Below, piece by piece: positions 47,326 through 58,227 of a stretch of 64,000 nt of DNA. The DNA is from Timema cristinae (lineage: Eukaryota; Arthropoda; Insecta; Phasmatodea; Timematidae), in the NCBI GenBank assembly GCA_039000515.1, contig JBCFYV010011172.1:78059102-78123101 (forward strand), read 5' to 3'. The position numbers were made by a program, and so were the translations under genes. The notes under the pieces are model-generated. The model saw only the letters and a list, made by a program, of their open reading frames with translations, was not told the DNA's origin and did no database searches. Each line of letters begins with the position of its first letter. The first letter of the stretch is position 1.

Positions 47326-48726
47326 ATGGATGGTTCCACAACAGCAGAACTTAAATCATACTTTTGTACTGTAGGAAAAGGACTTGAACATTTTTGTAAG
47401 CTAGAACTTAAGGCTCTTGAGACATTTGGCACTGTCACTATTTCTGATGTAATAGTCGGTAAAGTTTTTTTCTTATCAAATCTTCAACCTAAAAAGTTAC
47501 TTTCATTAAAAACTGTTGAAAGGCTTTTCATACTTGTATCACATAGCAAACAATTCTTATGCAACACAGCTAGAAAAGCTGCACTTAATAACCTAAAAGT
47601 TTTTTTAAACAGCAGTGATATTGATTTGGAAAAATGTTTGGATCATTGGATGAGTTTCAAATGCTTCTTTCATTCAAACTTGCAGCCAAATGTTGTAAAC
47701 CCCAGTCTTGGTGGGTGTTCTTTTGATGACAAAGTATGTATTCGAAGACGAAGAAACATAGCCTCATCCGAGTTTCTTGAAATTGATGAATCACCTTTGA
47801 AAAAAACTCGTGCTTCTGATGATAAAGAAAGCGCTTGTAAGCCAACGATCACCTTCCGAATTTCTTGTAAATGTTCTGGTATGGTTAAAAAAAACTTTTC
47901 CACTAATTTGTTGTCAGTAATAATCGGTCAGTCAATTTCACAATCATTAAACTGGAAAGTTGAGCTTCGTAAGCCTGATATCGAAGTTTATGTTCATGCC
48001 AACAATGAACATCTGACAATTGGCTTTCCCATAACTCAGAAACCACTTTCTCAGAGATGCTACATAAAACATATCATGCTACGTTCTACAATATGCTATG
48101 CAATGTTAATGTCTGTCGGGGGATTCGATCCACACTCTATTTTGCTGGATCCCATGTGTGGGGCAGCGACTTTGCTCGTGGAAGCTGCCACTAGTTTTCC
48201 TAATATCACACTAATTGGCATTGATATAGACAACACCCAACTAAAATATGCACAAGAAAATATAGCATCTGCCAATGTTAAAAGAAATGTATTACTTTTA
48301 CAGTCAAATGCATGTTCTCTTCCCTTGAAGCATGAAACTGTCAGCTACATTGTATGTGACTTGCCATTTGGTTTGAAGTTTGGTTCAACTGAGAGTGTGA
48401 AAAAGCTATTGCCATCTGTGTTGTTAGAAATGGATAAAGTTTTGGTTCCAAAAGGTAAAATTGTTCTACTGATCACTGACACATTGACCGAGTATTTATT
48501 TCACTGCATATCTAATCTTAAACAAACTTTACCAGTCGAAAATATATCTAGTAATCAAATTTTTCCACAAAAGAAAGTCATTACTGAGGCGTCTTCTGAA
48601 AATTACAATATTGTGCCTTTGTCACCAATAGAGTTTGACAAATCATGCCACTGGCAGAAGCTTGAATGTCATTTCGTTAAACTTGGGGAATTACCAGCAT
48701 CTATTTGTGTATTTCAGAAAGCATAA
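47326..48726 (+). CDS. THUMPD2: THUMPD2-like RNA guanine-N2 methyltransferase
   Basis: A complete 466-residue protein in a single coding exon. THUMPD2 with TRMT112 methylates U6 snRNA (m2G72). The N-terminal YFCTVGKGLE..C..ELKAL (residues 12-30), GKVFF and TVERLF match the ferredoxin-like start of THUMPD2. A diverged basic linker (RRRRN at about 139-143) precedes the THUMP core FRISCKCSG (177-185) through the WKVELRKPDIEVYVH region. The Rossmann SAM-binding motif is DPMCGAATLLVEAA (275 on), with an acidic loop IGIDID and the catalytic DLPFG box (345-349), equivalent to NPPY/DIPFG. The linker is shorter than in humans (about 503 residues overall there). Resemblance is to THUMPD2, not THUMPD3 or TRMT11. 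AATAAA lies at 48951-48956. Frame intact; other-strand frames are shadows. Confidence 0.9.
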   Translation: MDGSTTAELKSYFCTVGKGLEHFCKLELKALETFGTVTISDVIVGKVFFLSNLQPKKLLSLKTVERLFILVSHSKQFLCNTARKAALNNLKVFLNSSDIDLEKCLDHWMSFKCFFHSNLQPNVVNPSLGGCSFDDKVCIRRRRNIASSEFLEIDESPLKKTRASDDKESACKPTITFRISCKCSGMVKKNFSTNLLSVIIGQSISQSLNWKVELRKPDIEVYVHANNEHLTIGFPITQKPLSQRCYIKHIMLRSTICYAMLMSVGGFDPHSILLDPMCGAATLLVEAATSFPNITLIGIDIDNTQLKYAQENIASANVKRNVLLLQSNACSLPLKHETVSYIVCDLPFGLKFGSTESVKKLLPSVLLEMDKVLVPKGKIVLLITDTLTEYLFHCISNLKQTLPVENISSNQIFPQKKVITEASSENYNIVPLSPIEFDKSCHWQKLECHFVKLGELPASICVFQKA

Positions 48727-49619
48727 AACAACTTTATAAATTAAAAATCCAATCATAAATTCTCGGCAAAATTTTTGTTAAAAACATTTAATCTGTTGTG
48801 GTTCAAAATTTTTAGTGAATTTAAAGCAATTTCTAGCATTTTATTTATGAATTCAATTGAGGCATGAATCCAAGACAGTGCCATACAAGCCATACATTTG
48901 TTCATTTTTCATCAATGTAATTTGTAGCCTTTTACATTATTTGACCTAATAATAAATATTTAAAAGTTTTTTATTGTTTGTGTGTATTAGAAAACAATTC
49001 AACTAATTTATAACTCTCCTCATTAAAATTACATAGGCCTGCATTTTAACTATCATATGAATATATCTTAGAACTACAGATCATAGTGTAGGCCTACTTT
49101 AAACTACCCAAAGACCACTAGTAGTGGTAACTAACTTTTAATACTGAAGCATTGACCATGGAAAAACATGCTATATTAATGGTTATTGCTAGTATTTAAG
49201 TTATATAAAATTATGAATGCACATCATTCACATATCCTGTGTATTTGTAACAAACAAGCAATCTATACTCGTACACTAGACAACTTAAGTGTACGTGTGT
49301 GGCAACAATCATTTGACTACTAATTCTTCTCAATCCCACACACACATACAACAGTATTACTTTAACTGCACACAAACACCTGCGCACCATGTTATAGTCA
49401 TTACATATACATTTGCAAAAAAGATAAATTTACCTATATTTTAACATATACATTTGTATCTTTGGTTTTATAAAAAAAATATGTTAGAGAATGTTCTAAT
49501 GTTTTTATTGACAAATTGAAATTGTACCAAATATTTGCAGATAATATAAATGGTGTAATTTAACTCCACACCTAAATTTCAAAGATTCTGCTGTGTTAGC
49601 CAGCCTCACATGTAGAGGA
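48727..49619 (+). other. 3' UTR of THUMPD2-like gene, then upstream region of centrobin-like gene
   Basis: AATAAA (48951-48956) suggests the upstream gene ends near 48975. A TTTGCAG acceptor-like site near 49541 could start the 5' UTR of the next gene's first coding exon. No TATA or other promoter could be assigned. Confidence 0.45.
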
Positions 49620-49655
49620 ATGCAAGGTGGAGGGAATGAAGGCAAGGCAGAGTGA
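49620..49655 (+). promoter_or_regulatory. upstream ORF overlapping the main start (TGATG)
   Basis: An 11-codon reading frame (ATG CAA GGT ... GAG TGA) ends at TGA 49653-49655, whose last A is the first base of the main ATG (49655-49657). The arrangement could allow termination-reinitiation or damp translation. It matters only if the transcript includes 49620. Confidence 0.4.
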
Positions 49656-51739
49656 TGAGCGACACAGACGACACTGATGTGTTGCTGCTTATACCACCAG
49701 ATTTCTTTAACGTGATTCCATCGGATTCTGAGGACTCATTCCTCTATCATGACTCAACCAGCTGCCACGGTGATCGTTCTGAAGTCGAAAGGATTGTTGT
49801 CAATGATTTGATTGATCAAGTCAACGAACTGGAAAGTAGAATCTCTTTCATCGAAAGTAAGGAGAATATTAATTTTCAACCATATCTGCCAGGAGAAAGT
49901 AAGTCAAACCCATCATTTCTATTCGATATAAGCCAAGAAATTGATAGCGTGCCCCAGTATAATAAACAAAGATTCAGTGTAAGTGTTAACGATATAAGCC
50001 ATTATCAAACATTGAATTATACTTCCAATAGTGTTCAATCCACACCACTAAAATCTCGATTCCCATTATCTCTTCCATTAACACCAAGTTTTGGGCTACA
50101 AACACACATGCACTGCCCTCTGAATCCTTTACACAACTTGACATCAAAACCTGCATCCATCCATAACACAACACATTTTAAATTTGATCAGAAATGTGTA
50201 TCTGCACATAAAAATGCTATTTCATTACTACCTATGACACCAAGTGAAACAAAGCTCATTTCCATACCTGCAAGCCAAACGGAAACTAATGATGTAAAAA
50301 ATAATTTACTACTCCTACTAAAAGTCAAAATCATAACAAAGACGATTTGATGAGTGAGATTGATGATTTTTTGTATAGTGTTAAGAAATCTTGTTCACCT
50401 GCTGGAGTTTCAACTCCACCAAAGTTGGTGGTTGGAACAAATTTGAGCCTTCATACAGATGGATTTTGTGAAAGTCTTGTTCCTGGTACAGCCAGTGATC
50501 AGCATTATGAATCAGGGGGATTCACAACTTTGCCAAATTTAGAAGAAATAATAGTAAGGAGTTCCAAATTAACACCAGAAATGCACCGGACAAGTTTTAA
50601 TCAAAGGAGATTAGAGTTGCGAGATGTAGACCAACTTCTTGATCAGATGGAAGCGACTCAGCTAGAAATTGTACAAAAGCTACATGGGTCAGGAATCCCA
50701 CTCATTCAAGATAAAGACTTAAAAAGAAATACAAAAATCTCTGTACAAAAAGTAGCCAACACTGGAGACAACATAAGCTCAGTTCCAAATCTTGGATTTG
50801 GTGTCAGAGAGTTATTTGTTGGTCATTCAACTCCTTCCTCCCCACAGAAATTGAAAGGCTATGACACAAGACAACCAGTAGAAGAAGATCCAATAGTTCC
50901 TAAGACTATCAGTCCTCTTGGGTCAGACCAAATCAGTAAAAGTAGTTCAGATGTTTTGACAAGTGATCAAAGAAACATTCCAAATGCTAGTTCAAAACAC
51001 CTTTCTCTATATACCTCTAACAGAGATGATCAACGCTCATGCTTTCCAGAAACAGCTCAGATTGAAGCCACAAATTCAAATACTAGGCCTATAAAAACTA
51101 AAACACCTAGGAGAAAGTTAGACTTGAGCCAAAATGTTTCAGACCTTCCAAAATGTGGATATGATTTTAGAAAATGGTATCATGGTAGTCAAGAATCTCA
51201 CAGTCAACCCATAACTGTACCTTCTGTCACGTCTCCTTCGAACGCAATACAATCCCATCAACAATCAATCCCAAGTTCTTCCTTTGATGCGAACAGTGAT
51301 TCTTCAAAACATGCCCCCAGCTATCAAAGAAATGTTCCTCTAACATCACCCCAATTTAATTATGGTCCATCCAATTTTACAAACAATAAAACCACATATT
51401 TTGAAACCCATTCTAATCTACCAAACTCTGGAGATGGATCAACTCAAACCTGTTCACAAACAAGTAAAACAAAAGATTACACCAACATTGAAGAATCCTT
51501 ACCATCTCGGCTACTCCCGCAAGCAACTACCTCTTCCCCCTGTGAAAATAGGAATAGTCACACAATTGTTGACTTGCATCAAGGAAAGACCCAAGATTTT
51601 GGTGCTGAAGGACAGAAGAAAAATGGAACTTATGGTATGGCTGTAAAGAAAGAGAAACTCCCTCTTTCCACCAATGTGGACCCCATTGTAACTCATCAAC
51701 GCGACACTAGAGAGGGAAGCACTGTGATTGGTAGCTCAG
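49655..51739 (+). CDS. CNTROB: centrobin-like protein, first coding exon (N-terminal region)
   Basis: Encodes about 695 residues if read through one frame break. The start ATG at 49655 gives MSDTDDTDVLLLIPPDFF and an acidic SDSEDS segment. Then comes a short helical part (VNDLIDQVNELESRISFIES), followed by long Ser/Thr/Pro/Gln-rich, probably disordered sequence with an amphipathic stretch (RRLELRDVDQLLDQMEATQ). At 50305-50307 the frame changes by one base. Upstream the reading is TETNDVKNN, downstream FTTPTKSQNHNKDDLM; one missing T in the TTT run explains it. The exon ends at CAG|GTACTG (donor 51740) in phase 1. The identity comes from downstream exons, not from this region, which is poorly conserved in the family. 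The protein acts at daughter centrioles. Confidence 0.6.
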
Positions 51740-53621
51740 GTACTGTGAGATTTTGACAACTTGTTACCTAAAACAAATAAAATAGATTTTACTGGTCAAA
51801 TTCACAAAATGGGACAATTTGCTAAGAGTAAAACTAGAAATTAAAGCACCAATAAGCAACCTTCTTACAATGGGATTAAATCCAGAATATATTCAGGAAT
51901 TGTGAAATATATGTAGCCAAGCTGAATTTCTGGTTTTTAAATTTAAAAACAAATTCTGAACAAAGGGTTAAAAAAATTACAATCATGCCACGCTCATTAA
52001 AGAGGCTAAAAACACATATGATTTTATGAACTGTCATACATACTGAGTGTATCTATTAGATTTATTTATTTTCCATCCATAAAATATCAATCTACAATTA
52101 ATAATAATAGGTATATTCTAAAATTTACATAACGTTTCAAGTTTTGTAGCTATTTATTTTGCAAAAGTTTTCAATAAAATCTTTAATACACCAATGAAAA
52201 ACCTTTTAACCAGGGAATTAAATACATATATCCAGGAATTGTGAAATATATGTAGCTGAGCTGAATTTCGTGTCTAGATATTTAAAAAGAAATCTTAAAA
52301 CGCATGTTGCGAAAAATAACTCAGTCACGCTCATCAAGTTTTAATTTTTCCTATTATTAATTATTACTTCTAAAGGAAAACCAAATGCATTTAATAATTT
52401 CAAAATATCCTTTTTCTTGACCTGCTACATGAAGTTGTTAATGGACATTTTTGTCACGCTAAAATCAAGTTAGTAGTAACAATTTAGTCACGCTAAAAGT
52501 AAGCTGCTAACATGACTGAATTGTCTGTGACCTAATTGTTATTTTTAGACATTGTGCAAACTAGACTCAAAACAAGGCTCTACACTATTGTTTCAGTTAG
52601 AGACTAGTTTTCAGATTGAAACGTGTGTTTAAGATCTCATTTATTTTTCATTACACTATAATTAGTCTAAGTAATAAACATGACCGAATTGTCATATAAT
52701 TAAAGTACACAATGTTTATTACCTGCATGAATGATCTTTTCTGCGTTAATTAAAAACAAAGCTGGTATTTATATCACACATTTATAAACAACTAACATGG
52801 CATGGCGACTTCAGTTTTCCGCGCTAAACGAGCGTGGTCTTATTGTAATGGTGTCCGTTTTACATTTTGCTGCCTTTTATGATGTATTTCAGGACAAGTA
52901 TTATTAATTATAAACCCTTTTAAAATTGTTTTCCGTTTTTAAACTATCTTTTATTGTTTAATATATTTTATTGAGAATGCAATCCAATATTTGTTTATCT
53001 TAAAAAAATAATTATTTGTTTGTTTTCATAGATCGTCGTGTGTTTGAAGGTGGGACAATGACCAAATTGCCATTTTGGTCGGATTTAAAAAAAAAATAGT
53101 TTGTAGACATTATTTTGCAATAAAATTTTTATTTATCGAAGGAAGGAAACAGAAACACAACATTTGACTAATTTAAAAAAAAATGATTTTCCCCACTAAG
53201 GGGACTTAAATTGTCTCATTTTGTGAATTTGACCCTTACAAGGGATTGCTAAGCTTCTTCTAGCTATGATGAAGCTCTAGTTTTTTAAGAAAAATCTAAT
53301 TCATGTACCTCTTCTTAGTAGCTAATTCAAATTCGTTATTTAAATTTTAAATCTATATTATCTTACATAGACAAAACACATGGAAGTCTTTGATTTATCT
53401 TGAATTTGATGTCAAACCAACTAAGTTAACGAATAATTGTGAGAATGTAAAAAAATATCTTAACTACCTATCTTTAAATAACTAAATTTAAAATTAATAT
53501 TTATTTAGCTTTGGAAAATACAAACATTGGGTATTTTTGTTAACTATTTTGCATCAACAAATAATTTACCAAAACTCTCAAAAACTGATTAAAAAAATGT
53601 GTCCATATTTTATTTGCAAAG
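51740..53621 (+). other. intron 1 of centrobin-like gene
   Basis: AT-rich. An imperfect direct repeat (AATATATTCAGGAATTGTG at about 51885 and ATATATCCAGGAATTGTG at about 52227, each followed by AAATATATGTAGC..AGCTGAATTTC) shows a ~340-bp internal tandem duplication. No other exon seen. Confidence 0.5.
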
Positions 53622-53685
53622 GTACACATTGTAAACAAGACTTGAAGACTTCTTCGCTGGATGAAGGCTATCTTACTGCTGTTGG
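53622..53685 (+). CDS. CNTROB: centrobin-like protein, short exon 2 (inferred)
   Basis: A 64-nt interval between TTTATTTGCAAAG and GTAGGT. It takes phase 1 from exon 1 and hands on phase 2, exactly what exon 3 requires. Without it exons 1 and 3 do not join in frame at their best splice sites. It reads (G)THCKQDLKTSSLDEGYLTAV(G) with no stop. It is supported by phase arithmetic and open frame, not by homology. Confidence 0.55.
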
Positions 53686-54176
53686 GTAGGTTTATTACAC
53701 TTATTGTTTCTGTAAAAAAAGTTTTATGATAAGATTTTTTTATCATCATCATCATACATTTTAATACCTGACACCCACACAAAAAAATTTCAAATGTATA
53801 TATAGTCTTTTCTTTGTCAATGCAATATTAAAATCAATTATTTGAAAAAGCATTTTCAAAAATCTCAGTTTAATCAAAGTGTAGAGTTATTTTTAAAATA
53901 ACTAAACAACACACAAAAGCTGGTTGAAGTGTATAATTAAAAAAAATTAAGTTTATAATGGAAGACAAAAATACAGTAGTAGATGAATTAAAACAATAAA
54001 TTTAACAAAAATTATGTAGTCAAACTAGGCAATATTTTTGTAGATGAAATTGTTTCTGACAGGTTTCCCAACCATTGTTGTTAAACAACCTGTAGTTAAG
54101 TGAATTAAAAATTAGATTTAATTTTGTGTTGGGGTCCTATGAGACAATACACCAATTAATTTCTCTTGTTTTTCAG

Positions 54177-54315
54177 CCCCGGGCAAGGCAGTGGCACTCT
54201 CCTGAGTCTTTCGGAGCTATGGGGAGAACAAGAGCAAGCTCCAGCCTTCTTTCAAGACAGAGGTGACCATGCCAACCTTGCTAGCAAACTAGAGGAGGAG
54301 AGGTATAGGAGACAG
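54177..54315 (+). CDS. CNTROB: centrobin-like protein, exon 3
   Basis: TTCTCTTGTTTTTCAG acceptor and CAG|GTGTGT donor. It enters in phase 2 and leaves in phase 0. It encodes PGQGSGTLLSLSELWGEQEQ, then an Ala/Asp-rich link and ANLASKLEEERYRRQ. The final segment corresponds to the start of the central coiled coil of vertebrate centrobin (human ..LDSEHTRRK). Coiled-coil heptads begin here. Confidence 0.7.
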
Positions 54316-56731
54316 GTGTGTCCCAACCTGATAAATATTTTTTATACTGAACACCAAAATTAAATAAAGTTTTTTTATAACTTGGAGGAAAAAATAAAAA
54401 ATATTAGTTTTAAAATGATTTTTTATTTTGGAAAGATTGACATGTGGATTTCGGTGAAATAGATCAACAACGAATCAGATTTTTACTATTCGGTAAATAT
54501 TAGAAAAAAATTGGGAGTATTACATGAGGATTCATCAATTATATATTGATTTTAAAAAGGCGTATTATTCAGTTAAAAAGAAACAAATTATATGAGATTT
54601 TAGTTAAGTTTGGGGCACCAAAAAAAATTTGTCCCGTTAATTTAGGTATGTTTAACTGATACGCATGACAATGTATGGATTGGTCAGATACTTTTGTAAT
54701 ACATAATGGGTTGAGACAAGGAGATAAACTTTTCCCATTACTTTTTAGTTTGGCCTTAAAGTAAGCTATTAGAGTAATGCATAAGAGTAGGAAAGGGTTA
54801 ACACTAAATAGTACATTGCAGCTATTAAGATACACAGATGATTTAGCTTTGTAGTGAAACATTAAGGAAGGTGTTGCAAGAAATGCACAAATTTTTATAA
54901 TAGGCTTTTAAGGAAGTAGGTTTAGAAGTGAACTCTGAAGATACTAAGTATATGGAAAATACAGATGGGAACAATAATTTAAAGATAACTTTGTGTAACA
55001 AATCATTTGACAGGGTAGTGAGTTTAAATACTTAAAAACAATTTTACTATCAATAACGATACTAGGTTGGAAATTAGGAAAATAATACAGTCTGGAAATG
55101 CATGCTATTGCTCGGTCAGTAAGTTATTATCTCGCCTGGTGTCCAGGAATATCAAACTCAGAATTTACAAAACAATACTTTTACTGATATGTTCTCTGAG
55201 GGAGAAATGTGGTTTCTTAACTTAAATTATGAAAAAAACAATATAAAAAATAGGACGTTCGAAATCAAGGTGCTTAGAAAAATATTTGGTCCCAAAAGAG
55301 GTGGGGCTACTGGTTAGTGGAGGAAGTTACATAATAATGAGTTACATACCCTGTACTCATCACAAGACATTGTTAGGATAACAAAGTCTCATAAATTACG
55401 GTGGGTAGGACAGGCTGGACTGGGAGAATCTAGAACTGTGTTCAAGGTATTGGCTGGCAAACCCAATGGGAAGAGACCATTGGCAATACCTATACGCAGA
55501 TGGGAGGATAACATTAGAATGGACCTGAAAATATATAAGGTATAATGAGGTAGACAGGATAGAAATAGCTTAAGATAGATGGCATACTTTTACAAGTGCG
55601 GCAATGACCTTTCGAGTAATGTGATAGAATAAGTTATTAAGTAAACAGCATACAAACATATCCAGAGACAGTCTTTATGGCATCATTAACCAACTTTGTT
55701 TCAGCTGGTTCACCATCTTAATTTAGGAAGTGATGTTAGCATTTTAGAATCTCTTGTCTGAAAAGCATTTTTAAGTGAACCCCAGACAACGCTTTCACAA
55801 AAAAGAAACAACCAAATGGCTATTTTCTTAAGTTTGTGTTTCAATAATGTATAAACGGTTAAAAGAAAAAGACAATAAAAAAAAGTATATTGTGAAAGTT
55901 TTGACTGCATAAAGTGACAACTCAACGCATAGTCTTGCAGGTCATATGGATTGGCGAATTGATACATGTAAACTTATCCTAGTTTTCACCTACCACCCTT
56001 CCAACCATGTAAAAGGTTTGGATATACTTATATGTTTATAAATATTCCACTTTGTAACTCACTGCTTTTGCGGCCGTTGAACATGCTAATAAATACACCC
56101 TCTTTTAAGACTGAACTCTCTTATACCAACCACTATGTTACAAATTATGAACATCTCTATTGCAATTGCACTATATTCACTCTTTATGCACTGCTAGCTG
56201 TCTTACGAAATTTTAAGTATTGTTTCTAATGATCAGAACCATTGACAATGTCTTTACATTTTTGTTATATCTATCAATATGGTCTGTGCATTAATGTATA
56301 AAATGTTCATTATCAGGTTCTACTTATTGCTCATGATACATCCCAAGAAATTTTTACATATGTATTAATTGGCACCAAGTTGATAAGTAACTCTGTCAAC
56401 TTACTCACACAACTGAAAACGGTTTTTATATAGTCTTCGCTCAAAGCGAAAACAAAATTCTCAATCTTTTTTCTGTCAATCAAAGTAAATTAAACAGTAA
56501 AGCATGCAAATTTGTTTTTTTTTGGTTAATTTGTGTTTGTGATAAATAAAGTGAAAAATATTCAAAGATTTTAGTTTAATAATGTTTTGATTAATTCTTT
56601 CCTTGCTATAAATTATGCATTTCCTCTTAATCAACCTCCTCATTCCTTCCTTTTAGAATTATTCATATTTGCTCCTTATATTAAATATAGAAATGAAAAA
56701 TAATAGTTTTGCATGTTCGTAGCACTGTGAG
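54316..56731 (+). other. intron 3 of centrobin-like gene
   Basis: Contains a decayed LINE fragment (54540-55650); the rest is AT-rich without recognised exons. Confidence 0.55.
54540..55650 (+). mobile_element. decayed LINE fragment, second family
   Basis: Translation in broken frames gives YIDFKKAYYSVKK, FVIHNGLRQGDKLFPLLFSLAL, a TDDLAL catalytic box at about 54831-54848, then FGPKR, LRWVGQAGLGESR, GKPNGKRPL and RRWEDNIRMDLK. These are the RT palm and C-terminal domain of a non-LTR retrotransposon common in arthropods. The YADD-type box reads YTDD here. Many stops, no endonuclease: a 5'-truncated dead copy inside intron 3, same strand as the gene. Confidence 0.8.
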
Positions 56732-56956
56732 CATTTAATCGTGGACCTACAAAGCCAGCTCCTGCAGGAGCATCAGAGGCTGGCTGTGGCGGTGAAGGTG
56801 GACACAGCCAAAGACCATGCCATAGCTCGTCTCCAGTCGGCATGGGCACAGCTGGTCCAGCATTGGCGAGAGTTAGAAGAACAACGGCACAATCTGGCTA
56901 ACACACTACACTTGGAGAGGGAACAATACCAGCAGGACATGGCCAATGCTTCAAAG
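56732..56956 (+). CDS. CNTROB: centrobin-like protein, exon 4 (central coiled coil)
   Basis: The acceptor is GTGAG at 56731 and the donor AAG|GTGGGT at 56957; both ends are phase 0 (75 codons). It encodes HLIVDLQSQLLQEHQ then RLAVAVKVDTAKDHAIARL, QSAWAQLVQHWRELEEQRHN and a QYQQDMANASK end. The order matches human centrobin, where RRKHCERHIQSLQ..LQQQLAVAVAADRKKD..IEQL is followed by TLARVVEGWNRHEAER. The AVAV core and the V..W..hE spacing are the strongest evidence for the family. The exon is GC-richer than the introns and has an intact frame. Confidence 0.8.
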
Positions 56957-57121
56957 GTGGGTGTGACTTATAGGGCTGTTTTAGCATCAATGTGTCTCTT
57001 TCAATATTTCTTGAGATGGCTCATTGGAAAAAGCAAAAAGAACACACAGGTGTTTGGAATAGTGATACCTATGGCTAATATACTACTAAAATCAATCAAA
57101 ACTGTTCATTTGAAATCAAAT

Positions 57122-58219
57122 ACAGGGTGTTTATAAAGTCTGGAACCATAGAAGAAATGATACATAGCACATGTTCCTACTAAAGAACATGCTCCACATG
57201 TCCGCCACCATTCTCAACACACTTCTAGAGACGTTTTACAAGACCTCTTTGAATTGTCTTTAACATACATAGTTCCAGAGCAGCAATTGCAGTGGTTATT
57301 CTTTCTCGGAGATGTTCCAGATCCCGAATTTTTACTGCATACACCTCAGCTTTCACAATCCCTCTTATGACAAAATCCGTAGGGTACAGGTCGGGTGATC
57401 TTGCTGCCCATTCACAGCGCCCCTTCTTCCAGTCCAGTGTCCGGGAAACATGTCATCCAACCATCGGCATAAGAAACCTGCATAATGAGGTGGAGCCCCA
57501 TCTTGCATAAACCACTCTGGATAACCACTGATAGTATCAAGTTCTGGTACCATGTCATTGCACAACATACCGAGGTAATTTTCTCCACTGACTGTTGATT
57601 CAAAAAAGAATGGAGCAACAATCTTATCATCCCATAAACCTCACCATACCATAAATTTTGGAGAGCCTTACATTTTACTGTCGGTGAACCAGTTGGGGTT
57701 CATTTATGACCGGTACCTGACATTTTGTTTGTTCACCTTCCCAGAAATGTGAAAATTTACCTCATCTGAGAACATCACTCTTTACAAAAAAGATGGATTT
57801 ACTTTAATTTGGCTAAGGAACCATTATCACATCTTAACACTTCGGTCTGTATCCTCCTCCATTAGATGATACAGAAGCTGCAATCTGTACGGATGGAATT
57901 TTTCACTTTTTAAAATTTTCTGCAGCGTGCTCTGGGGAAGTTAAATCCCGCACTCATGAGCCACACTGATCTTTTAGAACTAGCGTGAAACTTTGCAAAC
58001 ACTGCAATTCTAGTATCTTCATCTACCGACGGTCTGCCAGAACGCTGTTTATCCTGAGTCGATCCTGTTTCGCGAAATTTATTCAGTACTTTTTTAGCTG
58101 CACTATGGTCTACTTACTGATTTATTCAGATGCCTCCTATTGAACTCGGCCGCCATGTCTCTCTGTGACCACCCCTCTTGTCCACAAAGAAGAATTATAG
58201 GGAAATACGGTACTCAAGG
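57122..58219 (-). pseudogene. IS630/Tc1-mariner-like transposase remnant
   Basis: Minus-strand reading gives an N-terminal helix-turn-helix part, RDMAAEFNRRHLNKSVDHS then AAKKVLNKFRETGSTQDKQR and SGRPSVDEDT (about 58170-58010). Then come broken frames and the catalytic MQDGAPPHYAGFLCRWLDD segment (57507-57455 region) with FPGHWTGRRGA. After further shifts comes the family C-terminus (KIRDLEHLRERITTAIAAL .. GGHVEHVL). The second catalytic Asp lies in QDGAPPHY. The terminal repeat at 57123-57147 starts CAGGGTGTTTATAAAGTCTGG. The element resumes at 59463 after a hAT insertion. Multiple frameshifts; dead. Confidence 0.75.
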
Positions 58220-58227
58220 CTACAAGC
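58220..58227. repeat. 8-bp target duplication, left (CTACAAGC)
   Basis: Identical to 59455-59462 and directly abutting the hAT termini. Eight bases is the diagnostic hAT duplication length. Confidence 0.85.

Noticed and set aside
50295..50327. Tiny intron joining the two frames of exon 1
   Set aside because: It would be about 31 nt, too short for a normal animal intron; a one-base indel is simpler.
54177..54187. Direct splice of exon 1 (51739) to exon 3 using the CAAG at 54187 as acceptor
   Set aside because: It would fix the phase but uses a poor acceptor just downstream of a strong TTTTTCAG; a 64-nt middle exon explains the phase better.
54166..54363. Reading the 65-codon frame as a complete small gene
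   Set aside because: It begins inside a polypyrimidine tract and runs past a GTGTGT donor; it is exon 3 of the centrobin-like gene plus intron.
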